A stretch of DNA of 64,000 bases from Fibrobacter sp. (lineage in GTDB: Bacteria; Fibrobacterota; Fibrobacteria; Fibrobacterales; Fibrobacteraceae): the NCBI GenBank assembly GCA_017649565.1, contig JAGCGO010000042.1:1-64000 (forward strand), written 5' to 3'. Positions 48,344-57,421 of the stretch are shown here, one piece after another. Numbering within the stretch: the first letter of the stretch is position 1; every line of letters starts with the position of its first letter. A program made the translations under genes and the position numbers. Under the pieces are notes generated by a model that saw only the letters and a list, made by a program, of their open reading frames with translations, was not told the origin of the DNA and did no database searches.

Positions 48344-50392
48344 ATGTTTTGTAAAGGCTTCAAAAGAATCGTCCTTGCTTGTGGGGTTTTCATTACCATC
48401 GGTAATGCGGCCACGGTAGACGTAAAACTGGACGAAGAACACCAGGTTATCCGCGGCTTTGGCGGCATGGTGCATAACCAGTGGCAGAACGGCGGCGGGC
48501 TTTCCGATGCCGATGCGAAACTTGCGTTCGGTACGGGCGAGGGCACGATTGGCCTCAATACGCTCCGTATTCCCGTGTACGCCAGTTCCAACGACTTCAA
48601 CAAGGAAGTCGCTGCCGCAAAATCGGCGAAAAAGTATGCCAGCGATGACTTTATCTTGTATGCAACTCCGTGGACCTCGCCTTATGCGGGTGCCAATCAG
48701 CATATCAAGTCTTCGGATTATCAGAAATATGTCGACCACTTGAACAGCTTTACGGCATACATGAAGGAACAGGGCGTGCCCCTGTATGCAATTTCCATTA
48801 GTAACGAGCCGGACTGGTGCGGAGAATGGGCTTGCTGGAGTGCCGATGAAATTTACAACTTCACCAAGGGCTATGCCGATCAGATGCGCAAGAACGGCAC
48901 GAAGGTGATTTCGACAGAATCGTTCAAGTACGACAAGAATCTCTATAACAAAGTGCTGAACGATGCTAATGCGCTCAAGAACTGGGATATCCTCGGGGCG
49001 CATTTCTACGCGAGCCAGGCATCTACGGGCGACAACTTTTTCGAGTACAAGCTGGCAGACCAGAAGGGCGTGGAACGCTGGATGACGGAGCACTACACCG
49101 AAAGCCAGGGAAGCGGCAATTACTGGCGCAAGTACATGAAGACGGGCGACCAGGCGAATACGGCCGTTTACGATACGGTGCGTGCGATGGATTTGGCTTA
49201 CGAAATCCACCGTGGCCTTGTCATCGGCAATTTCAACCAATATACTTGGTGGTACATTCGCCGCTGCTACGGCCTCATCATGGATAAGGATTTCGGCAAC
49301 AAGTTGCAGGTGCCGCAGAACGAAATCGGCAAGATTTCCAAGCGCGGTTACGTGATGAGCCAGTTTGCCCGGTTCATCCGTCCGGGGGCTATCCGCGTGG
49401 GGGCTACTGCGAAGCCCGAGGCGAACCTGTTTGCCAGTGCCTACAAGAGCGCCAATGGGGACAGCGTCATCGTGGTGCTCGTGAATCGCGACTACAAGAG
49501 CAAGAAGACTGTGACGGTGAACGTGCCTGGTGCGGAAATCGCGACATTCCACGTGTACACGACTAGCGAGGTGAAGAACGCAAAAGACGAAGGCGAAATC
49601 GAGGTGAAGGACGGTTCCGTGACCATCACCATGGATGCCGGCGACACGGAGAACAAGGACTGCATCGTGACTCTCGTGGGCGTGGGTACGCCGGCCGAAC
49701 CTGTACCGCGCGAACCGTTTGGAGGCAAGGTCGCCGAACTTCCGGGCAAGATCGAGGCCGAGAACTACGACGTTCCCGGTACCGGCAAGGACAACATTTC
49801 TTTCAAAGACAACGATTCCGAGAACAAGGGCGGCGAGTATCGCGAGACTGCCGTAGATATTGAACAGGGCGGTGACAACTATGCCGTGGGCTATACCGAA
49901 GTCGGCGAGTGGCTGGAGTACTCGGTGAAGGTGACCAAGGCGGGCACCTATCCCTTGACAGTACATGGTGGGTCGGGAAGTGAAAACTCTTCCATCCAGT
50001 TCTCCATTGACGGTGAAAATGTGACAGAACCGATTGCGGTGCCGAAAACAGGAGATGACTGGAGCGTTTACGAGGATATTAATGCGGGGACGGTCGACCT
50101 CAAGGAAGGCGAACATATTGTACGCCTGACTATTGTTGGGGATTATGCTAATGTCGACTGGTTCCGCTTCGGCGATGCTGACGAGGGCACCACTGCGGTG
50201 TCTGCTCTTGCTCAGCTCGCTCAAGTTTCCGGTAGGTTCACGCTGTTCGACATGAACGGCGGCTATGTCGGTATCGTCGAGGCTTCTGACATGCAGTCGC
50301 TGCGTGACGGCGTCGCCAAGCTTACGGGCCGTGCCGGCGTGTACCTTGCGAAATCCGCCCGCGGAAAGATCGTCAAGGTCCAGGTGAAGTAG
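48344..50392 (+). CDS. GH30 xylanase with CBM6, secreted
   Basis: A 682-residue secreted glucuronoxylanase-type enzyme. After the signal peptide (about 1-22) the GH30 domain (about 24-410) opens VDVKLDEEHQVIRGFGGMVHNQW. The acid/base Glu is E155 in ISISNEPDWCGEW and the nucleophile E249 in RWMTEHYTES, as in subfamily 8. A CBM6 (about 470-605: LPGKIEAENYD ... YAVGYTEVGEWLEYSVKV ... YANVDWFRFG) follows. The chain ends with a short C-terminal domain containing LFDMNGGYVGIVEA and AGVYLAKSARGKIVKVQVK. The start at 48344 has AAAGGG upstream; an in-frame ATG 30 bp earlier has no ribosome site. It is the first enzyme of the locus and acts on the xylan backbone. Confidence 0.92.
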   Translation: MFCKGFKRIVLACGVFITIGNAATVDVKLDEEHQVIRGFGGMVHNQWQNGGGLSDADAKLAFGTGEGTIGLNTLRIPVYASSNDFNKEVAAAKSAKKYASDDFILYATPWTSPYAGANQHIKSSDYQKYVDHLNSFTAYMKEQGVPLYAISISNEPDWCGEWACWSADEIYNFTKGYADQMRKNGTKVISTESFKYDKNLYNKVLNDANALKNWDILGAHFYASQASTGDNFFEYKLADQKGVERWMTEHYTESQGSGNYWRKYMKTGDQANTAVYDTVRAMDLAYEIHRGLVIGNFNQYTWWYIRRCYGLIMDKDFGNKLQVPQNEIGKISKRGYVMSQFARFIRPGAIRVGATAKPEANLFASAYKSANGDSVIVVLVNRDYKSKKTVTVNVPGAEIATFHVYTTSEVKNAKDEGEIEVKDGSVTITMDAGDTENKDCIVTLVGVGTPAEPVPREPFGGKVAELPGKIEAENYDVPGTGKDNISFKDNDSENKGGEYRETAVDIEQGGDNYAVGYTEVGEWLEYSVKVTKAGTYPLTVHGGSGSENSSIQFSIDGENVTEPIAVPKTGDDWSVYEDINAGTVDLKEGEHIVRLTIVGDYANVDWFRFGDADEGTTAVSALAQLAQVSGRFTLFDMNGGYVGIVEASDMQSLRDGVAKLTGRAGVYLAKSARGKIVKVQVK

Positions 50393-50493
50393 TAGGAGCC
50401 AAATCCCGTCTGATAGCTAGAATTTACAATTGCTTTTGGACGGGCTTTTTTGCCCTTAAGGCGCCGAATTCTTGAAATTTTGCCTTTTTTTCC

Positions 50494-50520
50494 GGACGTC
50501 CCTTGTGGACGTCCTTTTTT
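50494..50520 (+). terminator. Terminator in the gap after the GH30 gene
   Basis: GGACGTCC-CTTGT-GGACGTCC followed by six T residues. An additional GGGC-T6-GCCC hairpin lies just before it at 50442-50455. The rest of the 350-bp gap holds an inverted repeat, a copy of the 15-bp dyad and a leader; I see no gene in it. Confidence 0.8.
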
Positions 50521-50555
50521 GTAAAAAAAAACTATGCTGTGGAAAATCCTTCCGT

Positions 50556-50579
50556 TTGATTATATTATGGTGTAATCAA
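50556..50579. promoter_or_regulatory. Inverted repeat over a -10-like sequence
   Basis: TTGATTA-N10-TAATCAA encloses TATTAT, a possible -10 hexamer. It is 164 bp upstream of the CE6 start, so if it is a promoter the transcript would have a long leader. Confidence 0.35.
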
Positions 50580-50656
50580 GTAAAGGGTGCTTGGTATCAG
50601 GGATTTTTGGGGAATGATTGATGGTCCTTGAGGAGTATAATCCACGCTAAGGTTCA

Positions 50657-50671
50657 TTGACTATTTGTCCA
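50657..50671. promoter_or_regulatory. 15-bp dyad before the CE6 gene
   Basis: TTGACTATTTGTCCA matches the shared motif and ends 71 bp before the start codon at 50743. Confidence 0.5.
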
Positions 50672-50742
50672 TAAAATATGCGGTTTCTTGCATGTTTTTG
50701 GCGTTTTTTGGGATAGTTTAAAGGAAAACAAAGAGGTGTGTT

Positions 50743-52428
50743 ATGGACTATAAAAAGGTATCAGAGTTATTGCCGATTCTGTTTTGGCTGCTCGGTGGCA
50801 TCTTGCTGTGCCCGATGCTCGCTAACGCGGCTCCGAACCCCAATTTCCATATTTACATTGCTTACGGTCAGTCCAACATGGCGGGTAACGGCGATATCGT
50901 CCCTGCCGAGGACCAGGCGACCGACCCCAAGAATTTCTTGATGCTTGCCTCCCATAATGCGAATGCCAACCAGCGTAGCGGCAAGACCACCCAGTCTATC
51001 GAGACGGGTAAATGGTATCCGGCTATTCCCCCGATGTTCCATCCTACCGAGAACCTCTCCCCGGCGGACTATTTCGGCCGCGCCATGGTAGATTCGCTGC
51101 CGGGTGTCACCGTGGGCATTATCCCTGTGGCAATTGGCGCTGTGGCCATCAAGGCTTTCGACAAGGATCAGTACAAGTCCTACTTCAGTTCTGCTGAAAG
51201 CTACATCCAGAACTGGGCGAGGGACTACGATTCCAACCCCTATCAGAGAATTGTGGACCTGGGCAAGAAGGCCAAGGAAGTGGGCGTCATCAAGGGCTTT
51301 ATTTTCCATCAGGGCGAAACCGATGGTTCTGGCGCGGAATGGCAGAATGCCGTGTACAAGACTTACAAGGACATCGTAGATGCCCTTGAACTGGACGAAA
51401 ACGAAGTGGCCTTCGTGGCCGGCGAATTGCTCCAGGAAGGCAACAACTGCTGCGGTGGCAAGAATGGCGGCATTGCCGAGCTCAAGAGCAAGTTCAAGAA
51501 GTTCGGCTTGGCGTCTTCCAAGGGTCTGCAGGGCAATGGCAGGGACCCCTACCACTTTGGCCGTGCGGGCGTGATTGAACTGGGCAAGCGCTACTGCTCC
51601 GAAATGCTCAAGCTGATTGACAAGACTCTTGACCCCAACGCTCCGGAGGTGAACTTGGCGGACCCGACCCAGTCTACGGTGCCTGACGCCCCTCCCGAGG
51701 AATACGGTCCCTATGGCGACGCTCCCATAAGCATCCCTGGCACTGTCGAAGCTGAGAACTACAACAAGGGCGGTGCCGGCAAGGCATATATGGACTTGAG
51801 CGAGGGTAACGAAGGCGGCAAGTTCCGCAAGGATGACGTGGATATCAACCAGCCGAATATGGGCATTGCCGTGGGTCACAACCAAAAGACGGAATGGCTC
51901 AAGTATACGGTGAATGTCGCTGCCGATGGCGAATACGAAATTTCTGCACTCGTGGCCGGCGAAAACGGTACGGGCAGCTTCGTGCTCTATATGGACTCCG
52001 TGCAGATCGGTACCGAAATCGCAAATGAAGGAAAGGGCTTCGACACCTTCACGACGGTGAGCGGCGGCAAGGCTACCCTGAAGGCCGGCGAACACGAACT
52101 GAAGATTGAAATTACCAATGACTGGATTGACATCGACTACGTCGAGTTCAAGGCTGCGTCCGGCTCGGGTAACAGCGGTGATTCTACGACGATTATCGCA
52201 CGGCCTGCATTTGTATCGCTTGCAACCGAAACCGAGTCCAGTTTTGCAATCGTCGACATGCAGGGCCGCAAACTCGGTGTGGTAAGGGCAGCAAGTATGG
52301 CCGAAGCCGTTGAAAAAAGTAAGGCAAATCTGGCACGGAACAGGACCGCCGGAGGAATATACTTTGTTGTCTCTAATAAAAAGGGTTCTCAACAGTTAAT
52401 GCAAAAGGTGGTTGTCTATGAAAAGTAA
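50743..52428 (+). CDS. CE6 acetylxylan esterase with CBM6, secreted
   Basis: A 561-residue carbohydrate esterase of family 6 (SASA/sialate-esterase fold) that removes acetyl groups from xylan. The signal peptide is 1-29. The nucleophile Ser is S44 in YGQSNMAGNG. Further blocks are GIIPVAIGAVAIKAF, FHQGETDG and the catalytic His in RDPYHFGRAG (about 270). A CBM6-like module (about 325-475: IPGTVEAENYNKGGAGKAYMD ... WIDIDYVEFK) precedes a C-terminal domain (AIVDMQGRKLGVVRA ... GGIYFVV). F. succinogenes is known to have CE6 enzymes with CBM6 (Axe6A and Axe6B). AGAGGTG precedes the ATG. Its stop overlaps a 27-codon ORF. Confidence 0.92.
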   Translation: MDYKKVSELLPILFWLLGGILLCPMLANAAPNPNFHIYIAYGQSNMAGNGDIVPAEDQATDPKNFLMLASHNANANQRSGKTTQSIETGKWYPAIPPMFHPTENLSPADYFGRAMVDSLPGVTVGIIPVAIGAVAIKAFDKDQYKSYFSSAESYIQNWARDYDSNPYQRIVDLGKKAKEVGVIKGFIFHQGETDGSGAEWQNAVYKTYKDIVDALELDENEVAFVAGELLQEGNNCCGGKNGGIAELKSKFKKFGLASSKGLQGNGRDPYHFGRAGVIELGKRYCSEMLKLIDKTLDPNAPEVNLADPTQSTVPDAPPEEYGPYGDAPISIPGTVEAENYNKGGAGKAYMDLSEGNEGGKFRKDDVDINQPNMGIAVGHNQKTEWLKYTVNVAADGEYEISALVAGENGTGSFVLYMDSVQIGTEIANEGKGFDTFTTVSGGKATLKAGEHELKIEITNDWIDIDYVEFKAASGSGNSGDSTTIIARPAFVSLATETESSFAIVDMQGRKLGVVRAASMAEAVEKSKANLARNRTAGGIYFVVSNKKGSQQLMQKVVVYEK

Positions 52429-52501
52429 TGAAGCCGCCGTCGTCAAGCAAATCCTGTTCTTCTCGTTAATATTCGTCGTGCTCGGTTTGCTTTACCACTA
52501 A
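52418..52501 (+). CDS. 27-residue single-pass membrane microprotein
   Basis: A short ORF whose ATG (52418) lies inside the last codons of the CE6 gene and which ends just before the terminator. The product begins MKSNEAAVVKQ and continues as a hydrophobic helix (ILFFSLIFVVLGLLYH), a plausible inner-membrane microprotein. The overlap (ATGAAAAGTAATG) and the ribosome-site-like AAAGGTGG 9-15 bases upstream suggest translational coupling. It is too short to recognise. A chance ORF cannot be excluded, but a charged start followed by 15 straight hydrophobic residues and immediate termination is suggestive. Confidence 0.5.
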   Translation: MKSNEAAVVKQILFFSLIFVVLGLLYH

Positions 52502-52524
52502 AAAAATTTAATTCTCCTTCTCTG

Positions 52525-52560
52525 CTCGGCATGGATAAAAAATCAATGCCGAGTTTTTTT
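52525..52560 (+). terminator. Terminator after the CE6 operon
   Basis: CTCGGCAT and ATGCCGAG form an 8-bp stem followed by seven T residues. The 13-base loop is itself a match to the shared 15-bp dyad. Confidence 0.88.
52532..52546. promoter_or_regulatory. 15-bp dyad before the GH27 gene
   Basis: TGGATAAAAAATCAA lies in the loop of the CE6 terminator and ends 76 bp before the start codon at 52623. Confidence 0.4.
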
Positions 52561-52622
52561 GTGTGCGCTTTTTTTCCGTGAAATGGGATTATTTTAAAGG
52601 TACGCTTAAAGGAGTGTATAGT

Positions 52623-54575
52623 ATGTTTGGTTTGAAGAAAATGCCCCTTGGCATGTTTTGGGTGTGTGCCATGGCGGGTTTTGCCGTGCAGGCTTTTGCT
52701 CATCCCGATAGTTTGGTGCTTACGCCCCCGTTGGGTTGGAACAGCTGGAACGTGTTCCATGAAAACATCAATGAAAAGCAGATTCAGGAAATTGCCGATG
52801 CCATGGTTTCTTCTGGTTTGAAGGATGCCGGCTACATCTACCTGAACCTTGACGATAACTGGATGGATACCAAGCGCGATGCCAATGGCGACCTCCAGAA
52901 CAATCCGAAAACGTTCCCGAGCGGCATGAAGGCCATAGCCGATTACGTGCATTCGAAGGGCCTCAAGTTCGGTCTTTACGGCGACCGCGGTAAACGTACC
53001 TGCCACCATTACAACAGCAACTGGCAAAGTCAAAGCGGTTCCAATGGCCGCGAAGAACAGGATGCCAAGAAACTCGCTGAATGGGGTGTTGACTACTGGA
53101 AGTACGATAACTGCGATTCCGACCCGAGTACCCAGGAAAAAGATTATACCGCGATGTCCAAGGCGCTCCGCAATTCCGGACGCGACATCGTGTTCAGTAT
53201 TTGCATGTGGGAATACAAGGACTGGATGCCCAAAATTGCTAATCTTTGGCGCACCACCTTCGATATTGGTCCCGAATGGATTTCCACTTCCTGGTACCGC
53301 GGCGTTTACGAAATTATCGACGCCAATAATAAGTACTGGCAAATTGCAAAGCCCGGCCACTGGAATGACCCGGATATGCTTGAAGTCGGCAACAGGGGAC
53401 TTTCTTACGAGGAACAAAGATCTCAGATGACGATGTGGTCTATTATGGCGGCACCCATCATGATCAGTTCCGACGTTCGCAATATGAGCGATGAGACCAA
53501 GGAACTCTACCTGAACAAGGACATGATTGCCATCAACCAGGATTCCCTGGGCGTTCAGGGCCACCGCATCTCTGACAAGGACGGCAAGCAGGTTTGGACC
53601 AAGCCTTTGCAGAACGGCGATATTGCCGTAGCGCTCCTCAACAACAATGGCTCTATCCAGACAGTCGAATGCGACTTTAAGGACATTGGCGTAGAAGGCG
53701 AAGTGGAAGTTCGCGATGCCTGGAAAAAGAAGGATTTGGGACCGGTTTCCCACGTTTCTATCGAACTTCCGGCTCACGGCTCTGCACTGCTCCGCTTGAT
53801 TGTCCAGCCGGTTCCGCGCAAGCCGTTCAAGGGTGAAGCGCTCGCCATTCCGGGCAAGATCGAGATGGAAGACTTCGATATTAACGGCGTGGGCCAGGGT
53901 AACACCACCTACAGCGAAACCGATGCTGAAGACCATGGTGCCACAAGCAATGGCGGCAAGAGTTATCGCGAAGGGACGGGTGTTGATATCTACAAGAAAG
54001 CGGACGGCTATATCGTGGGTTTCAACCAGGTTGGCGAATGGCTCGAATACACAGTGAAGGTGGCCGCAACGGGAACTTACACCATGAATGCGTCCGTGGC
54101 TTCGGCCAACAATACCTCTAGCTTCAAGCTTTCCATGGACGGCAAGGACATTACTGAAGAAATTGCCGTTCCGCAGGCGACCTCCGGTGAAGACAACTAC
54201 GACGAATACAATACGGTTGAGGCCAAGGTGGACCTGACCGAAGGCGAACATATCCTGCGCTTTACGGTAACCGGCGACTGGATGGACATCGACTACGTCA
54301 ACTTCAGTGATGAGGAAAAGAGCGAAGAGACTCCGACGCCTGAGCCCGGAACAGAGGAGGAACTCCGTCTGGGCAAGGTGAACCTTGTGCGCGGTTCTGC
54401 CGAAACTCTCAAGGTGTTCAGTGCGATAGGCAAGTTCCTGGGCCGTTTGGAAATGCAGAACGTTGGCTCAGTGCGCGAAATGTCCGAGAGCTTACGCCGT
54501 GCAGGCTATGCCCCGGGCGTGTACTTCGTGCGAGGCAGCGAGGTTGCCCAGCGCGTACGAGTCGGTCAAAATTAA
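52623..54575 (+). CDS. GH27 alpha-galactosidase with CBM6, secreted
   Basis: A 650-residue secreted alpha-galactosidase. The signal peptide is about 1-26 (ending AVQAFA). The GH27 domain (about 33-395) opens LVLTPPLGWNSWNVF. The nucleophile Asp is D162 in DYWKYDNCDSD and the acid/base Asp is D251 in HWNDPDMLEVGN. A CBM6 (about 410-555: IPGKIEMEDFDINGVGQGNTTYSETD ... WMDIDYVNFS) and a Pro/Glu-rich linker lead to the C-terminal domain (LKVFSAIGKFLGRLEM ... APGVYFVRGSEVAQRVRV). It would remove galactosyl side groups. The ATG at 52623 has AAGGAG upstream; a longer frame has no ribosome site. Confidence 0.93.
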   Translation: MFGLKKMPLGMFWVCAMAGFAVQAFAHPDSLVLTPPLGWNSWNVFHENINEKQIQEIADAMVSSGLKDAGYIYLNLDDNWMDTKRDANGDLQNNPKTFPSGMKAIADYVHSKGLKFGLYGDRGKRTCHHYNSNWQSQSGSNGREEQDAKKLAEWGVDYWKYDNCDSDPSTQEKDYTAMSKALRNSGRDIVFSICMWEYKDWMPKIANLWRTTFDIGPEWISTSWYRGVYEIIDANNKYWQIAKPGHWNDPDMLEVGNRGLSYEEQRSQMTMWSIMAAPIMISSDVRNMSDETKELYLNKDMIAINQDSLGVQGHRISDKDGKQVWTKPLQNGDIAVALLNNNGSIQTVECDFKDIGVEGEVEVRDAWKKKDLGPVSHVSIELPAHGSALLRLIVQPVPRKPFKGEALAIPGKIEMEDFDINGVGQGNTTYSETDAEDHGATSNGGKSYREGTGVDIYKKADGYIVGFNQVGEWLEYTVKVAATGTYTMNASVASANNTSSFKLSMDGKDITEEIAVPQATSGEDNYDEYNTVEAKVDLTEGEHILRFTVTGDWMDIDYVNFSDEEKSEETPTPEPGTEEELRLGKVNLVRGSAETLKVFSAIGKFLGRLEMQNVGSVREMSESLRRAGYAPGVYFVRGSEVAQRVRVGQN

Positions 54576-54587
54576 AATACCCCTTGT

Positions 54588-54602
54588 TGATAAGTTATCA
54601 AT
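54588..54602. promoter_or_regulatory. 15-bp dyad before the GH127/146 gene
   Basis: TTGATAAGTTATCAT contains the perfect palindrome TGATAA-G-TTATCA and ends 87 bp before the start codon at 54690. Confidence 0.55.
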
Positions 54603-54629
54603 AAGAACTCCCTTCAGGGGAGTTCTTTT
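54603..54629 (+). terminator. Terminator after the GH27 gene
   Basis: AGAACTCCC-N5-GGGAGTTCT followed by TTT. It lies directly after the dyad at 54588-54602. Confidence 0.8.
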
Positions 54630-54689
54630 CGTTTGCGGAGGGAGTATTTTTTTGATGGTGTTATGGAAGGATAGGAAAGGGGTTCAAAG

Positions 54690-57377
54690 ATGTTTGGTCA
54701 TTTTTTCGGGCGTAGCGCCTGCGCTACCCTTGTTGTCCTCGGCGTGTCTTTTACGCAGGGGTTCTCTCAGGACGTTCTCTATTCGGACATGTTCGCCTTG
54801 GGCGATGTCCAGTTGCTTGACGGTCCGCTAAAGGACCGGCAGGACCTGAACGTAGAAACGTTGCTTGCCTACGATACGGACAAGCTAATCGCGCCGTTTT
54901 ACGAAGAAGCGGGAATGAAACCGAAGGCGACCAAGTTTTCGAACTGGGCGGGACTTGATGGGCATGTGTTGGGCCATTACCTGAGTGCCTTGGCCATGCA
55001 TTACGCTGCCAGCGGTGACGAACTTATCAAGGATCGCCTGGAATACGTGCTGAGCGAACTCAAGACGATTCAGGACCAGAATTCCAAGGATGCCAATTTT
55101 AAGGGCTATATCAGCGGTGTCCCGAACGGGAAATCGATGTGGCTCAAGTTCAAGAACGGCGATGCGGGTGCGCAGAACGGCTATTGGGTGCCGTGGTACA
55201 ATATCCACAAGCTTTATGCGGGCTTGCGCGATGCCTACATCTATGCAGGCTACGATCAGGCAAAGACGATGTTCCTTGCGCTGTGCGATTGGGGCTTAAC
55301 GATTACGGGCGGGCTGAACGATTCCAAGATGGAATCGATGCTCGGTACGGAACACGGCGGCATGGCCGAAGTCTATGCCGATGCCTATGCGATGACCAAT
55401 GAAAAGAAGTATCTAGACGAGGCCAAGCGCTGGTCGCACAAGTGGCTCTTGAATGCGATGGCGGCAAGCAACGACAACCTCGCGAACGTGCACGCGAACA
55501 CGCAGGTCCCGAAGGTGGTGGGCTTTGCGCGTATTGCCGAACTCACCGGTGACGAAACTTATGTGAAGGGCTCCGAGTTCTTCTGGAGTACGGTCGTGAA
55601 CAAGAGGAGCATCGCGATTGGCGGTAACAGCATCTCGGAACATTTCCCTGCGCTCAACAATCACGGCAAGTACGTGGAAGAGCGTGAAGGACCCGAGTCG
55701 TGCAATACCTACAACATGCTCAAGTTGACGGAGCGCCTATTCAACATGGATCACGACGCCAAGCAGGCGGACTTCTACGAACGCGCCTTGTTCAACCATA
55801 TCCTTTCTACAATCCATCCGGAGCACGGCGGCTATGTGTACTTCACTCCGGCTCGCCCGCGCCATTACCGCGTCTATTCCAAGGTGAATGCCGCCATGTG
55901 GTGCTGTGTGGGTTCGGGCATGGAAAACCCCGCAAAATATTCGCAGTTTATTTACACGAAGGATGGTGACGACCTATACGTGAACCTGTTTGCCGCTTCG
56001 AACCTGAACTGGAAAGACAAGAAGGTGCAGATCAAGCAAGAAACTGCGTTCCCGAAGGGCGAATCCGCAAAGTTTACCGTGACGGGAAGCGGCTCGTTCG
56101 ACATGAAAATCCGCCATCCGTACTGGGTGAAGGAATCGGATTTCAAGGTCATCGTGAACGGCGATACGGTCGTGAAGAAGTCGGAACCGTCCAGCTATGT
56201 GTCTGCCGGAACGTCGTGGAAGTCGGGCGATGTAATCGAAGTGCTGTTCCCGATGTACACCCATGCCGAAGACTTGCCTGGTGTGCAGGATTACGTAGCG
56301 TTGCTGCATGGCCCGATTGTGCTCAGCGCAAAGACGGGGACGGATGGCTTGACCGGCCTTGTCGCCGATGACGGCCGCTGGAGCCATATCGCGTCGGGTG
56401 CGTTGCAGGCGCTTGATCAGGCCCCGATGATTGCGAGTGCCAAGGAAGATGTTGGATCGAAACTTGAACCCGTGGCGGGCGAACCGATGCATTTCAAGGC
56501 TCCTTACCTGTTTGCGAACAAGAAAGATGCGAACCTGCTGCTGGAGCCTTTTTACGAGGTACACGATGCGCGTTACATGATGTACTGGATGGTGCTTACG
56601 GACCCGAGCGTACTGGACCGCTTGCAAAAGGAACAGGAGGCTGCGCTTGAACTCGACAACAAGACGGTCGACAAGGTGGCTCCCGGCGAGCAGCAGCCCG
56701 AAGCGGACCACCAGATGAAATGCGAGAATTCGAATTCGGGAACGCACCAGGGCGAATTCTACCGCGATGCGGGCGAGTGCTCCGGCGGCGACGGCGGCAG
56801 CATCAGCTACCTGTTCGAAACGAACGAGGAAGATTCCCTGAGCCTCATGGTGCGTTACTGGGGCAACGAAAGCTGTACCCGCACCTTCGACATCATGATT
56901 GACGACGACAAGCTTGTCAGCGAGAACATCGTGGGCAAGTGGAAAAAGGATGATTTCGTGAACGAGATTTATCCGATTCCCGATTCGATGGTGAAGGGGA
57001 AGAAGGAAGTCCGCATTGCCTTCAAGGCATCGAGCGGTATGGTCGGCGGAATTTTCGAAGTGCGACTGCTCCGCAACAAGCCGAAGCCTGAACGCGAAAC
57101 GACGAAGGTTGCTGCTGGAATGTCGCGCTACATGCCCGACTTGAAAGCCCGTGTCATGGGAGATGAATTGCAGATTGCTGCCGGTGCATCCCTTTCGAAT
57201 CGCCTGGGCGTGAAGATTTATTCTGCCGACGGTCGGCTTGTCAAGGCGCAGGTTCTCCCTGCTGGACAGTCGAGTTTCAGCGTCGGGATTGGCGACCTCA
57301 AGAGGGGCGTGTACATCCTGCGAATCCAGCAGGACGGCCTGAAGTTTGTCAATACGGTATTCAAGAAGACGGAGTAA
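54690..57377 (+). CDS. GH127/GH146-type beta-L-arabinofuranosidase, secreted
   Basis: An 895-residue secreted enzyme of the DUF1680 superfamily. The signal peptide is about 1-26. The (alpha/alpha)6 domain (about 40-430) has WYNIHKLYAGLRDAY and EHGGMAEVYADAYAMT. The zinc/thiol active site is in EGPESCNTYNML (E336, C338) and MWCCVGSGMENPAKYS (C405, C406); one of these Cys is the nucleophile in characterised members. A GGNSISEHF motif probably holds the acid/base Glu. A beta-sandwich (about 430-640) and a further beta module (about 680-820) precede a canonical T9SS-type terminus (VKIYSADGRLVKAQVL ... KRGVYILRIQQ). It would release L-arabinose. AGGGG precedes the ATG. Confidence 0.9.
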   Translation: MFGHFFGRSACATLVVLGVSFTQGFSQDVLYSDMFALGDVQLLDGPLKDRQDLNVETLLAYDTDKLIAPFYEEAGMKPKATKFSNWAGLDGHVLGHYLSALAMHYAASGDELIKDRLEYVLSELKTIQDQNSKDANFKGYISGVPNGKSMWLKFKNGDAGAQNGYWVPWYNIHKLYAGLRDAYIYAGYDQAKTMFLALCDWGLTITGGLNDSKMESMLGTEHGGMAEVYADAYAMTNEKKYLDEAKRWSHKWLLNAMAASNDNLANVHANTQVPKVVGFARIAELTGDETYVKGSEFFWSTVVNKRSIAIGGNSISEHFPALNNHGKYVEEREGPESCNTYNMLKLTERLFNMDHDAKQADFYERALFNHILSTIHPEHGGYVYFTPARPRHYRVYSKVNAAMWCCVGSGMENPAKYSQFIYTKDGDDLYVNLFAASNLNWKDKKVQIKQETAFPKGESAKFTVTGSGSFDMKIRHPYWVKESDFKVIVNGDTVVKKSEPSSYVSAGTSWKSGDVIEVLFPMYTHAEDLPGVQDYVALLHGPIVLSAKTGTDGLTGLVADDGRWSHIASGALQALDQAPMIASAKEDVGSKLEPVAGEPMHFKAPYLFANKKDANLLLEPFYEVHDARYMMYWMVLTDPSVLDRLQKEQEAALELDNKTVDKVAPGEQQPEADHQMKCENSNSGTHQGEFYRDAGECSGGDGGSISYLFETNEEDSLSLMVRYWGNESCTRTFDIMIDDDKLVSENIVGKWKKDDFVNEIYPIPDSMVKGKKEVRIAFKASSGMVGGIFEVRLLRNKPKPERETTKVAAGMSRYMPDLKARVMGDELQIAAGASLSNRLGVKIYSADGRLVKAQVLPAGQSSFSVGIGDLKRGVYILRIQQDGLKFVNTVFKKTE

Positions 57378-57421
57378 ATGCAGAACGCATGTTTTGTTGC
57401 TGAAAAAATGAGGATGTTTGT

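Noticed and set aside
48296..50224. A 642-codon open frame antisense to the GH30 gene, and similar long antisense frames over the CE6, GH27, GH43 and other genes
   Set aside because: They lie opposite well-recognised coding sequence, have His/Arg/Val-rich composition typical of reverse frames of GC-biased codons, and show no domain or ribosome site.
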